Assembly: GCA_022036555.1 (NCBI GenBank)
Contig: CM039129.1
Location: 27,702,553-27,766,552 of the forward strand
From: Microstegium vimineum
Lineage: Eukaryota > Streptophyta > Magnoliopsida > Poales > Poaceae
Reading direction: 5' to 3'
DNA length: 64,000 nucleotides
Part shown: positions 25,710 through 35,374 of the stretch, piece by piece
Position numbering within the stretch: position 1 is the stretch's first letter
How the letters are laid out: each line of letters opens with the position of its first letter
Notes under the pieces: generated by a model
Seen by the model: only the letters and a program-made list of their open reading frames with translations
Databases searched by the model: none
What the model was told of the DNA's origin: nothing
Program-made: the position numbers and the translations under genes

Positions 25710-25753
<44 letters not shown>

Positions 25754-28700
25754 ACCCCCACCCAAAACGATTGCTGACTTTGTCATTCATATGCTGCGGC
25801 TTGCTTCTGCTCTGCTAAAAAGAATATTCGTTTCACGGTAGCATTGCATTGTATTTTTGTATGCATCCCATCTATGGCCTCTGGGTAATTTAATTTTTGC
25901 TTCACGGTAGCACTGCATTTGTATTTCACTCCTCTTCCTTCATCTGCTAGCCGCACAGAAATATTGTATGCATCCCATTTTTGGGCTCTGGGTAATTTAA
26001 TTTTTGCTTCACGGTAGCACTGCATTTGTATTCCATTCCTCTTCCTTCATCTGCTGGCCTCACTGAAATGGAAAAATGTTGATGTAGTTTCTATTTGTAT
26101 TTGTATTTTTATTTATGGTACAATAATTAATGTAGAGAGATTTTTCTCATCCATAGCATTCCAATAGCTTTTAGTTGTGAATGATGCTCTTATGTGTTTT
26201 TCAGAAAGCTGCAAGACATGTCAACTTGCTTCATAGACATTCACAGAGAATTGTTGTTGAGAATTAAGATCTCCATTTTGAATTGGTGTCAGGAATGCAG
26301 GACTTTTAACTAAGATCCACTGAGCTTGATGGTTTATCTATGCAAGGTGGATATGATAGAAGGATCTTTCAAAGGATAAGAAAAAGGTATGTCAAGATTG
26401 TCATTTACATTTCATTTTTGGGACGGATGTGAGGATGGTTGATTGTGAGTTTCATTTTCTAAAGTTGTTTCTTTATAGTCCATAACATTGTATTCGTGTG
26501 CTTCTGACTATGTGACAAATTTTTCATCTGGAGGAAACGATTCTCTCCTGAGTCTTTTAATTTTGATTTTTGTTGTTGGCATATTTACCTTCAATCTTAT
26601 AACTCGATCCCTCGTGTGCAGGAGTAAATCTAGACCTTATGAGGAAGCCTGCCTGCTAATGTACGGTTTACTTCAGTTTGCTCGGTTGGGATCGTGCTTG
26701 TGATGTTGCTTCCATGGATGGAGCAGTGGTGGTAATGACTAAGTGATGGATTAGGGCCGGGGAGGACTTTGAGTATTAGGCTAGGAGATGTAGTGCCACA
26801 ACATGGGCTTAGAGGAGGACAGGGTTGACGCATTGGGAGCCATTGGTTATCAGTTGAGGAATGAAATGTGATTCAATAATTGAGATACCAATGTATGTTT
26901 GGGGGAGGACTTTGAGTGATGGGTGAAGGAGATGTAGTGCCACAACATGGGCTTAGAGGAGGATAGGGTTGACGCATTGGGAGCCATTGGTTATCAGTTG
27001 AGGAATGAAATGTGATTCGGTAATTGAGCTACCAATGGATGTTTGGATCGACAAGCTAAGTGTAGGAGGTTGAAGACAAATCTTGGGTTATAACACCCAC
27101 TGGCGGAGCTAGGTGGGGGCCATAGTGGGCCATGGCCCCCCTTGCCTCTGTGATTTGCGCTGTAAAATGTTAATGACTGGCTAGTATGATCCTCCATTCC
27201 CTCTACTCATTAGTAGAATTCTGTGCCCCTTGCTTCCGTGAGTTAGCAGTGAGCCTGTGATCGCTCAGCGGCCAGGGTCATCCTTCAGCCATGCATGCCC
27301 CTACATAGCAATCGTATAGCATTTCTTATATCCAAAAAGTAAAAAAAGCAATGTGTAGCTGTGTTTCCACAGCTCAGCTCAATTGTTACTTCATTAATTA
27401 TTACGTTTTTAAAGAATTATTTTATGATCAGCTATTTTGTTGCCAAATGTATGTTGTATATTGTGATTTATTTATAAGTACTGACATTATTTTTTTTATC
27501 ATTTATATACATATAGATTCATTGACAAATTGGCCTCCCCTGTAGTATATTTCTAGCTCCGCCACTGATCACACCCAGTATAAAAATTATGCTTGGTTAT
27601 CAGTTGAGGAATGAAATGTGATTCGGTAATTGAGCTACCAATGGATGTTTGGATCGACAAGCTAAGTGGAGGAGGTTGAAGAAAAATCTTGGGTTATCAC
27701 ACCCAGTATAAAAATTATGCTCCATTGTTGCCATGCATAGTACAATCGTCTTCAGCTTATGTTGTATTATTTGACAAAATTTTCTATGATCATTTATTGT
27801 ATTGAAATTGAAATTTTGATGTTGATCATGCTATATGTTATCTCATGATAATATTTATACCCTGTTGCAACGTACGCGGCATAAACCTAGCTACAACAAT
27901 CACTAACTAAAGATTAGATCCTTGTTTGTGTGACATTGAGCTTTACCTTTTGAATTAAATGTCATATTAGCGTTGGTATTTAATTTCACAGTATTTTTAC
28001 TTTATAGTGCGATCCTTGTATTTTATTATAATAATTTAGTTATCCCATAGCAACGCACGGGCACGATATTTAAATATTATTTGTGTAACGCTATACTTGT
28101 TACCATTTCTAGGTATTTTAATGTATTTTATCGGGCTTTACATGAAGATGATGTATACACACTACATGTCTACTAGAAAACCATTTGTATATGTTTAATT
28201 CTAATGTCAACAATTGACATGTAACACGTTTATATTTACATGAATCAATGATCTATACTCTCATCGAAAACATTGTTATATTATCGTGTGATCTATGTAT
28301 TTGTTTACAAAATTTTATTATCCCGTAGCAACGCACGGACATTCAACTAGTATCATAATAAGGCTTAGCTTTAATTGTTCTGGATTCCTTACGAATGAAG
28401 TAGATAATGACGGAAATAGACACGGGACAAGCTGAAGGGCCTACATGCACCAGAATGGAAAAGGACATATGCACACTGACACAATTCGTGAAAGCGACCA
28501 AATTAAGAGCGCGGGCAAAGCAAGGTATAGCTGCATGACTTCTATCACATCACACCCATCTTCTTAAAAAAAAGTGAAAATATAATGTGAATCAACACAA
28601 GAAGCAAGATATAATAACAATAACAATAATACTAGCAAAGCAATATGAAGCATAGCAAGGGTGCATCACAATTATTCACATGCAGGTAGTTACAGTTAGA

Positions 28701-29319
28701 GGTACTATATGGGTACCTGGATCCGGCAGATGTAGTAGTCGCCGCCGAAGAGCGCCCTGAGGCCGTCGACGGGCTTCCGTGCGGCGCTCCGGGGCGTGTA
28801 GGCGACGCTGAGCGCGACGAGCGCACGCAGCCTGTCGGGCCGGAACAGGCAGAGGCTCCAGGCGATGAGCGCGCCCCAGTCGTGCGCGGCCACGAACACC
28901 TGCTTCTCGCCGAGGACGTCGTCGATGAGCGCCACCAGGTCCCCCACCACGTGCAGCGCCGTGTACTGCGCGGCCGCGGGCGGCGCGTCGGAGTCGCCGT
29001 ACCCGCGCAGGTCCGGCGCCACGGCGCGGTACCCGGCCGCGGCCAGCGCGCGCATCTGGTGGCGCCAGGTGTACCACAGCTCCGGGAAGCCGTGCAGCAG
29101 CAGCACCGTGGGCGCGCCTGAGGACGATGGTGGGCCGGCCTCCGCCAGGTGCAGGCGCACGCCGGTGCTTAGCTCCACCGTGCGGTGGGTGATGATGCTT
29201 GTCTGATGATCGTCGCCGCTGGCTGTAGCGGCGGCCATCGCCGGATCGTGCTCTTGGTTAGGCTTAGGCGGCTTGTCGAAGCAGCTGGAGCAGAGGCCGC
29301 GGAGGCAGGATGTGACCAT
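11219..29319 (-). CDS. Soluble epoxide hydrolase (alpha/beta hydrolase), 3 exons over 18 kb
   Basis: Opens epoxides to vicinal diols, probably of fatty acids; cytosolic or peroxisomal class. Exons on the minus strand: 29319-28717 (201 codons), 12663-12428 and 11471-11219. Phases match across both introns, giving 363 residues. Oxyanion motif HGFP at residues 76-79, nucleophile Asp147 in HDWGA, lid tyrosines in FTGGLNYYR, acid Asp303 in IIGDLDLTYH and base His341 in DVGHF: a complete catalytic set with family-normal order and length. A second in-frame Met (residue 28) is an alternative start. Intron 1 is 16 kb and packed with transposons; intron 2 holds a MITE. No frameshift or stop seen. Alternatively, exon 1 could belong to a separate truncated paralogue, but phase and continuity argue for one gene. 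Confidence 0.8.
12164..12412. mobile_element. Stowaway-like MITE in EH intron 2
   Basis: 249-bp element with TA on both sides. The left end ctctctctattctaaattat and the inverted right end cttccccatttcaagttaaa are imperfect terminal repeats. It lies 15 bases inside the intron, beside the exon 2 donor. Confidence 0.65.
12664..13429. other. Proximal part of EH intron 1, nothing recognised
   Basis: Unique-looking AT-rich sequence with only short meaningless ORFs. No TE termini or RNA genes seen. Confidence 0.4.
13430..14125 (+). mobile_element. Remnant of a LINE 3' end
   Basis: Near 13435-13500 a decayed reading frame resembles the RNase H start of plant L1-type LINEs (KPPEP then VNVDGAFKC). 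The stretch ends at about 14120 with a LINE-like tail (taattaagttcttcctttataaaaaaag). Frames are heavily broken and no 5' part is visible. Confidence 0.45.
14126..14880. other. Intron 1 segment, nothing recognised
   Basis: Short ORFs only, no family recognised. Confidence 0.4.
14881..15126. mobile_element. Stowaway MITE
   Basis: 246-bp element flanked by TA. Its 35-base terminal inverted repeats align without gaps (ctccctttatacccataaaa against ctctctccatgctcataaaa, both continuing into taagtcgttttggac-like sequence). Confidence 0.8.
15556..16412 (+). pseudogene. LINE ORF1 (zinc-knuckle nucleic-acid-binding protein), frameshifted
   Basis: Starts with an acidic N-terminus at ATG 15556. One frame change occurs near 15890, where DWSRVMEE passes to the frame of PWLFRGAAIVMEEYDGF. 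The second half has the CCHC knuckle CYFCGCMGHEVTEC and a Gly/Arg-rich tail (RGRGRGRGRG). This matches the Gag-like ORF1 of plant L1 elements, which coats the RNA. Confidence 0.75.
16705..20689 (+). pseudogene. LINE ORF2 (endonuclease, reverse transcriptase, RNase H), decayed
   Basis: ATG 16705 opens the endonuclease with ILAWNCQGLA. The frame breaks in a T run near 16798 and resumes as FFLSETHLGKAKAENL, with VLGDFNEIL at about 17095. RT motifs: GRLITDNILLAYE, KLDMQKAYDRVEW, GIRQGDPLSSYLF and the catalytic LLFADDSLI (about 18735-18765). A TAA at 18207 interrupts just before FRPISLCNVVYK. A 13-base G run at 19055-19067 shifts the frame again. The RNase H part starts near 20225 (MVNIDASYDD) and ends at the TAA at 20687. 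Confidence 0.85.
20900..21580. repeat. Five degenerate ~145-bp tandem repeats
   Basis: Units begin near 20908, 21057, 21199, 21345 and 21482 with caactacaaagtt, then actttttgagatctacaact, then a tail of caaatttcaaatgtgaca type. Heavily diverged. Similar arrays are typical of grass CACTA elements. Confidence 0.65.
21710..22160. other. Intron segment upstream of the LPEAT1-like fragment
   Basis: No gene. A short cagaaggaaagaaaa-type repeat at about 21940-22000, then a CT-rich stretch that may be the old 5' UTR of the LPEAT1-like fragment. Confidence 0.4.
22161..23477 (+). pseudogene. LPEAT1-like lysophospholipid acyltransferase, first-exon fragment
   Basis: Fragment resembling the first exon of plant LPEAT1, an ER acyltransferase for lysophosphatidylethanolamine. 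It opens with ATG 22161 and reads to DPFAFLSEDRPPRYRG. One base is missing in a GC run near 22370, after which DPFQNGTPAWGG continues in another frame. An 817-bp hAT element (22455-23271) then interrupts the codons of ARTLLL. After it come LPVAAVRLALFGLIIAIGY and, at the end, RRRLMWITRISARCILFSF. No downstream acyltransferase exon (HX4D motif) was found up to 28.7 kb. It is a dead partial copy inside the EH intron, on the opposite strand. Confidence 0.7.
22455..23271. mobile_element. hAT-type non-autonomous element with 8-bp target duplication
   Basis: Flanked by perfect 8-bp repeats gctgctcc (22447-22454 and 23272-23279). Ends are atgggcggatttaagg and, inverted, ccagtggcggagccagga, imperfect terminal repeats of the same TGGCGGA type as the element at 27098. 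The interior (22640-23000) is strongly GC-rich with CGG repeats, unlike a typical MITE, and may be captured gene sequence. Confidence 0.75.
23478..25709. other. Intron 1 segment with one short tandem duplication
   Basis: AT-rich, no coding exon. About 23858-24030 holds two diverged copies of a ~90-bp unit (ttgaatggtgagttc...tttcagat...ttattctttct...aatac). Nothing else recognised. Confidence 0.45.
25710..25753. repeat. 44-base poly-C run
   Basis: Uninterrupted C44 followed by accccaccc-type sequence. On the minus strand this is poly-G and could form a quadruplex. Such a length is also a site of slippage or assembly error. Confidence 0.85.
25834..26070. repeat. Tandem repeat with cacggtagcactgcatttgt
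   Basis: Three starts of cacggtagca (about 25835, 25911 and 26011). The unit continues with gtatgcatcccat, ctctgggtaatttaattttt and cctcttccttcatctgct. Copies are partly truncated. Confidence 0.65.
26761..27721. repeat. Complex tandem duplication, one copy holding a hAT insertion
   Basis: A 143-bp unit (ggaggactttgagt...atgtttgg) occurs at 26761 and 26904. A longer segment from ggttatcagttgaggaatg to cccagtataaaaattatgc occurs at 26989-27592, interrupted by the hAT element, and again at 27595-27721 without it. Confidence 0.8.
27098..27567. mobile_element. hAT-type element with 8-bp duplication and neighbouring empty site
   Basis: 470 bp, with ends cactggcggagctag and ctagctccgccactg (inverted, one mismatch). 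Flanks are ataacacc (27090-27097) and atcacacc (27568-27575). The tandem copy at 27595-27721 reads ggttatcacacccag without insertion, showing the original target. No ORF. Confidence 0.82.
27860..28350 (+). mobile_element. Helitron-like 3' end with related internal copies
   Basis: At 28323-28350 a short hairpin (ccgt agcaacgc acgg) is followed 12 bases later by CTAG and then T, the layout of a Helitron 3' terminus. Similar motifs occur at about 28044 (cccatagcaacgcacggg) and about 27861 (ccctgttgcaacgtacgcgg). No 5' TC end was fixed and no Rep/helicase is present. Confidence 0.45.
28351..28716. other. EH intron 1, donor-proximal end
   Basis: AT-rich, nothing recognised apart from the splice donor at 28716-28715 (minus-strand GTACCC). 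Confidence 0.5.
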
Positions 29320-30122
29320 GAACCAATGGACACCGCATGCACTACTAGCTACCTATAGCCACTAGCTAGCTAGTGGGGTTTCGTTTTATGTGGTGGCGCA
29401 GGAAGCTACGTCCTTGTCGATCGTCGTGTGCGCTCTGGCTCTCCGGCCGGCCTCCTTTATTTTGTTGGTTTTGGTGGGAAGACCAGACCGACGACGACCG
29501 TGTGGACGGAGGAGACTAGCTAGCTAGGAGACTCGAGAATCGCGTGTGGGCTGTCATCTGGGGATGCAAGCAAGCAAGCATATGTTTGTCTATGGTGTTG
29601 TGTACGCTTTTTTTTTTTGAGTAACCGGCCATTGAGATGCTTATTCTTTGGGTGGTACTGCAGGAAGCAAAGTATGTATTGGACCATGTGCAAGCAAGTG
29701 CATGCGATGCGCGTTTCTTTTTCTCGAAATGATAATGATAATCAACAGATGTTCTTAGTAAAATCCTGGCATAATATGCACATGACTTAGCCATTAAGAA
29801 ATGCCAGATGTTCAGTATTTTTATTCGTCTTCTTCGACGGAGCTCATATAGATGTTGCCGTGACCCTTGGCTTTGAGGAGGTTCAAAATCACTGATACGC
29901 TGATACACATGACATGGAATCCCGGCCTGTTGGTTTATCACGACCGTGTATACTAGAATCAACAGTAACCCAGCTTCTTTGACAGGTCATATATAAGGCC
30001 TAGATCCATATAATGATTGTGATCCTATATATTGACCTAGGAGTGAAACGTGTTATCAGTGCCGAGTTGTGTCACGACTCACGACTCACGACTGCAGTTT
30101 TTTAGACTCATTAGAGCATTTT
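29320..30122. other. EH 5' flank
   Basis: Upstream of the epoxide hydrolase start. Contains ctagctagctag-type repeats. No clear TATA box or other gene. It ends at the LTR of element 2. Confidence 0.45.
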
Positions 30123-31808
30123 TGAAAGGATCAAGATGTTCAAGAAGGAAGGTGAATTGGACTTATTTTAAATTTCTAAAACAAATATAAAAACCTATCA
30201 AATGTCAATCACCCCCTAGTGCCTACCATCCGTGTGTCCTAGCTAGAAAGCGGTAGCAATTCATAGGAATTAAAAACAACCTAAGCAATTCTAGTAGGAG
30301 AAGTAAAAACAAGACGGAAAGTAATGCGGAAATGTAAAGAGCTAGGGAAAAGAAAATCTCATTGACGCAGCGATTTTTTCCCGAGGTATCGAGGTGTCGA
30401 CACACCCCCCTAGTCCTCGTTGGAGCACCTCACAAGGTATCGCTCCCCTCTACCCGCGCAAGGGTAGAGTGCTCTCTACGGGCTGATTCTTCGCCACTCC
30501 GGCTCGGTGAATCGCCCACAACCGATCAAAAGAGCTTGTAGAAGAGCCGCCAACAATCTCCCGACGGTCACTTCCTCCGAACACCACCAAACCGTCTAGG
30601 TGCTGTCGAACACCAAGAGTAACAAGCACAAGACCTTCACTTGACCCACTCAAGGCTAGGAAGGTGGATGCACACGAGTCACTCCTAATCACTCTAGGAG
30701 GGAAGAACAAGATGAACTCTCTCTAATCTCTCCCTCACTAGCCTCTTGGCTCTCCAAAAGATTTCTCAAGGTGTCACCAGCTGAAATAATGGCCAAGAGT
30801 CACTCTAAGGACCAAGGGGGCAACTATAAATAGTCCCCACCTCCAAAACTAGCCGTTTTTTTACTTTTTCTTCTCTCTGCGTAGCCACCGGACTAGTCCG
30901 GAGCTCACACCACCGGACCATGCACACTGGTCCGGACCTCACTCTGATTTCAAACTCAGGCACCGTCGGACTACTCTGCTTGGTCCGACGCACTGGTCCG
31001 ACGCTCTGGTCCGGAGCCTCGGTGCTCTCTGAGTGAAATCCTTTCTCTCTTTTACACACCACCGGACCACTCTCCTTGGTCCGGTGCCCTGGTCCGACGC
31101 TCTGGTCCGGAGCCAGGGGGCTCTCTGCATAAACCCAAACCCCTGTCATGAGGTGTCGGACTAGCCGTCGGACGAACCGTCGGACTAGTTTGGAGCCTTC
31201 TGTCTCTCTGAACCAAGCCACCGGACAACTCTCCTATGGTCCGGTGCTTTCCAGACAGGTGGTCCGGAGCTCCTCGAGCTGAGAATCTGCCTAAGTCAGG
31301 GACCGTCGGACCACTCTCCTTGGTCCGATGCCCACTTAGCAGAGTGGTCCGGAGCCTCTTTCCCTCTCTTTTTCAACCGTTTTCGCTGAGGTTTCTAAAG
31401 GGATTTTGCTCCTACCATTTCTAGGGTTTACCAAGGGCTGAAAGCAAGGTCTCTAGGACTAGTTGTGACAAGTGTGCATATACCCACTTTCCTAAACTCT
31501 CCTAGGTCAAGCTACTAACCTCATACCCCCCTTTATAGTACGGTCAAAGGAAAAAACAAAAGCCCTAGCTATACTTAGTGCCCTTCTCAACCTTGTGGCA
31601 CTAAGAACTAGCCTAGTCTTCGTCGTGTATCTCCATCCTTTGCAACCGAAATGATTTCCATCTTGGGGGCATGAATATCCATTAAGCCCATTCAAATTGC
31701 ATCACTAATGACCTAACATAGATGACTTTGTCTCTGCAAAACACACGTTAGTCATAGTGATCTAGTATTGTCGTTAATCGCCTAAACACAAGGGTCCATG
31801 ATTCTACA
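30123..31808 (-). repeat. 3' LTR of element 2
   Basis: 1686 bp. On the minus strand it starts TGTAGAATCATGG and ends CATCTTGATCCTTTCA. Same family as the LTR at 3071-4772. It shares the CCGGAC/GTCCGAC motif cluster (30880-31370) and the TATA-like ctataaatag near 30824. Confidence 0.88.
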
Positions 31809-32035
31809 ATCTCCCCTTTTAGGTGATTGACGACAATACAAGCTCGAGTAGAGAATAATGAGTGAATTTTGATAAGAGAAAACATGACTTGACATGAGAT
31901 AGGCATGGGTTAGTGATAAGAAAGAGAAATACATGCCTAACCATTCAAGCCATGACAAGCACAATAGATATGAAAAGAGCAAAGTACTTGATTTCAAAAA
32001 GGATATGTTATAGCCAAAAGATCAGAGATTGGCGC

Positions 32036-32239
32036 GGAAGCAATATAGCATAACCAAGTGACATGATATATATATAGATGAAAGTCCACACATGTCACAC
32101 AACCATCAAGTCTCAACCATCACACATATCATACAATGGAAGCAATATAGCATAACCAAGTGACATGATATATATATAGATGAAAGTCCACACATGTCAC
32201 ACAACCATCAAGTCTCAACCATCACACATATCATACAAT
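32036..32239. repeat. Two 102-bp tandem copies in element 2
   Basis: Units start ggaagcaatatagcataacc at 32036 and 32138 and look identical throughout, so the duplication is recent. Located in the 3' non-coding part of element 2. Confidence 0.85.
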
Positions 32240-32374
32240 GCATTAAGACGGTAAACGTGATGCATGATGCAATAAAGTTTATACACAGCAAAAGAACGAG
32301 TCCTACTAGCTCCCCCTGAAGCTAGCCCATCTACTCGACTCTCCCTCTCCCCCTTTGGCGTCGAAACACCTAAA

Positions 32375-33333
32375 CTAAGCGTCTGGAGGCGGAGTGGAAG
32401 CAGCCGTGGATCGGTCGAGCACCCTGAAAGCTGCCAGATATGTCTCATCATCTGAATCCTCCCCCTGAGTATCTGTCTCTGGTAGTGAAGCAGTCTGGGG
32501 GTCGGTAGCTGACAGGCCTGCTGCGGTCGAAGACTCTGGAGCAGTAGCTGAAGGAGTAGAAGCAGGATCAAGAACCGGTGCCAGTGTCTCTGTGGGAGCC
32601 TCAGGAGTGGCGGTGTCCGGTGGTGCCTCATTCACTGACTCGTCTGGAGTCTGAAGAACCGGAGACTGCTGAGGCTGTACTGGAGTGGAGGTGACCACTG
32701 TGGCATCGGTAGCGATTGTAGCTGTAGGAGGGGTAGACATGGCTGGAGCCCGACTGTCGTGTGTAGCCTCTGAGGAAGCCACTGAGGAACGGTGCTGATC
32801 TGCCGTCGGTGCAACAAGCTCGGCCTCAACCTCTGCTGCAATCTGAGGACCAGTGGGGGATGACTGCCCAGTAATGTCGCTGAACGACGCAGATAAGTCT
32901 CTAGCAGTAGCACCCATCGTAGCTGTAAGTGGAGTGAAACCAGTAGTGAGAGGGGTGAACTGCTGAGTAGGGCCAAAGGTGTCCAACCACTGAGTCATCT
33001 GAGTCGTCGGTGACTAGAACGGGGTGGTCAATCCGGCACCATGAAGTCCACTGGACTGTATAGCTGGGGTGGGATTGACTGACTGACCGGCGGAGCTTGC
33101 AGGGGCCACTGAGGGGCTAACTGAGGGTCCAACTAAGAACTGTGGCCCTCCTAGCTGCCCAACTGACTATGAGGTCTGAAATGTGCTCATCATCTGAATC
33201 TGAGGAGCTACAGGAAACTCTAGAGGAGGAGCGCCAGTCCACTTCATCATATGGGCCATAAAGGCCATGTTCTGCTACTGCAGCTGCTGTGACTGTAACT
33301 GAAGGCGCTGGGACTCTAGCTGCATAGCGAGCA
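32375..33333 (-). pseudogene. Env-like ORF of element 2, C-terminal part with amber stops
   Basis: Reading frame rich in Pro, Thr, Ser and Gln. An open stretch from 32998 ends at the TAG at 32375. Extending it upstream in the same frame to the insertion point gives three in-frame TAG stops (near 33012, 33168 and 33276). The end (DDETYLAAFRVLDR) corresponds to the end of the env-like ORF of element 3. Sireviruses carry a third ORF with envelope-like features in this place; its function is unknown. Confidence 0.65.
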
Positions 33334-34897
33334 TGAAAGGATCAAGATGCCCAAGAGGGGGGGGGGGTGAATTGGGCTCTTTTTAACTTCTAAACAAGAA
33401 TTAAACCTATAAAGAGCCAATTAACCCCCTAGTGCCTACCGCTTGTGTGCCCTAGCTAGAAAGCGGTAGTAAGCCAAAGGAAAGCGAAAACTTCCTACAC
33501 AATTCTAGTATGAAATAATGAACAAGTGCGGAAAGTAATGCGGTAATAAAGAGCTAAGAAAAAGAGATGCTTGACACGGCGATGTTTTGCCGAGGTATCG
33601 AGGAGTCGACACTCCCCCCTAGTCCTCGTTGGAGCACCTCGCAAGGTATAGCTCCCCCTCAATCCCGCGCAAGGGATGAGTGCTCTCTACGGGCTGATTC
33701 TTCGCCACTCTGGCTCGGTGAATCGCCCACAACCGATCACAAACGTCGATGGAGAAGGGCCGCCGACAATCTTCCGGCGATCACCTTCCTCCGAGCACCA
33801 CCGGACCGTCTAGGTGATGTCGATCACTAAGAGTAACAAGCCTCGATCTTCGCTTGACTCACTAAAGCTTCACAACTAGAGGATGCACACTTGAACTCTT
33901 GGAGGAACTAGAGAGAGGATGGATGAAATCGCGAATCACTCTCTCTCTCTAGGGCTCTTGCTCTCTTCCCGACCTTCTCAACAAACTCAGCAACTCAAAG
34001 AGCAAAGGCAAGGTGGGAGAGAAGTGGGGGGGCTATAAATAGACACTCTGAAAACTGCCTCGGGCTGCCAATTTAAGTTGGCGACGGACGGTCCGTCGCA
34101 TGCCCAACGACTAGTTTCTGTTCATAGTTGAGGCGACGGACGCTCCGGCGCCTAGGCGACGGACGGTCCGACGCCTCTGTCTAACGGCTAGTTCTGACAC
34201 ACTGTTCCCAGCGACGGACGCTACGTCACTGGGCGACGGACGCTCAGCCACAGCGTCCGACGCTGAGTTCTGGCTAGGGTTGAAAAACACCCTCGACGCC
34301 TGGCCGACGGACAGCGTCCGACGCACCCTGAAAAACTTAGCCAGAAAACAACCCCTCTGGAAGGCCGACGGACGCTGTGGACTCAAACACCCAGCGTCCG
34401 GCGCCTTTGTTCGACGCGACGGACAGCGTCCGGCGCCCCTGCCAGGAGCGTCCGACGCCCAGAAAATGATTTTGACAACTCCGTTTTTCGTCGCGATGAA
34501 TATGGAAGTTGTTCTAGGCTACCTTATGGTCACCATAGGCTTGCTTAGAGCTAAGGAAGTCAAGTGTGCACCACACCTAAATCATGAAGCTTTCCTAAGT
34601 CAAGCTACTAATCTCAACCCCTCTTGATAGTACGGTCAAAGGTAAAAAGAGAGGCCCTATCTAATTCTAAGTGCCCTTCATCTCCTTATGGCACTTAGCC
34701 TATCATTCTAGGGTCTTCATCATGTCTCCTTAACAACCGAAACGATATCCATCTTGGGGGCTAAGTGATGACCATTATAGCCCATTCTCCTTGATCACTA
34801 TGGCTAAGCTACGCATAGCCTCTGCAAAACACACGTTAGCCATAATAATCTCTAATTGTCGTTAATCGCCGAAACCAACTAGGGCCATGATTCTTCA
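33334..34897 (-). repeat. 3' LTR of element 3
   Basis: 1564 bp. On the minus strand TGAAGAATCATGG...CATCTTGATCCTTTCA, preceded by the tract aaaaagggggaga (34899-34912). It carries the cluster of cgacggacgct/agcgtccgacg motifs (34080-34460) next to a TATA-like ctataaatag (near 34034). The motif core differs from that in elements 1 and 2. Confidence 0.88.
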
Positions 34898-35374
34898 ATC
34901 TCCCCCTTTTTGGTGATTGACGACAATAGAACCTCGAGTATGGATAAGAGTTTTGGTTAAGATTCAAGGGTGACTTGGAATGGTTGAGCAAGAGTTAGTG
35001 AAATTGTAATAAAGCATACTTGCTCACCCAAGACAAATCACAAAACATGGTACTCATGGATATGAAAGAAAAAACAGTACCTCATGATATTCTCAAGGGA
35101 TGTTTCAGAGAAAAGCGCGGAAGCTCAAGTAAAGTTAAGCAAGGAGATATATCATGAACCATGAGACAACTCATAAGATATATTAGAGATAATCAAGAGT
35201 TTTGTCACATGCAACCATATAAACATCAACCATCATCACATCACACATATAGACAAATGCATAAAAGTAGACATGATGAAAGAGTACGGGGAAATAAAGC
35301 ATACAAAGATCCAAAACCCTCCCCCTATCTCTATACTCTACCCTCTCTCCCCCTTTGGCGTCTAGCACCAAAAA

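Larger units (their letters stand above)
30123..33333 (-). mobile_element. Sirevirus-type copia element 2 (3' part, interrupted)
   Basis: Minus-strand element: 3' LTR at 30123-31808, purine tract (rc aaaaggggaga) at 31810-31820, 3' non-coding region and the C-terminal part of an env-like ORF up to 33333, where element 3 is inserted. Any gag-pol would lie beyond element 3, outside the window. The candidate target duplicate beside the LTR end is atttt (30118-30122), but its partner is not visible. Confidence 0.85.

Noticed and set aside
25553..25841. ORFs with poly-Pro or poly-Gly
   Set aside because: They exist only because of the 44-base C run; no start context, homology or splice support.
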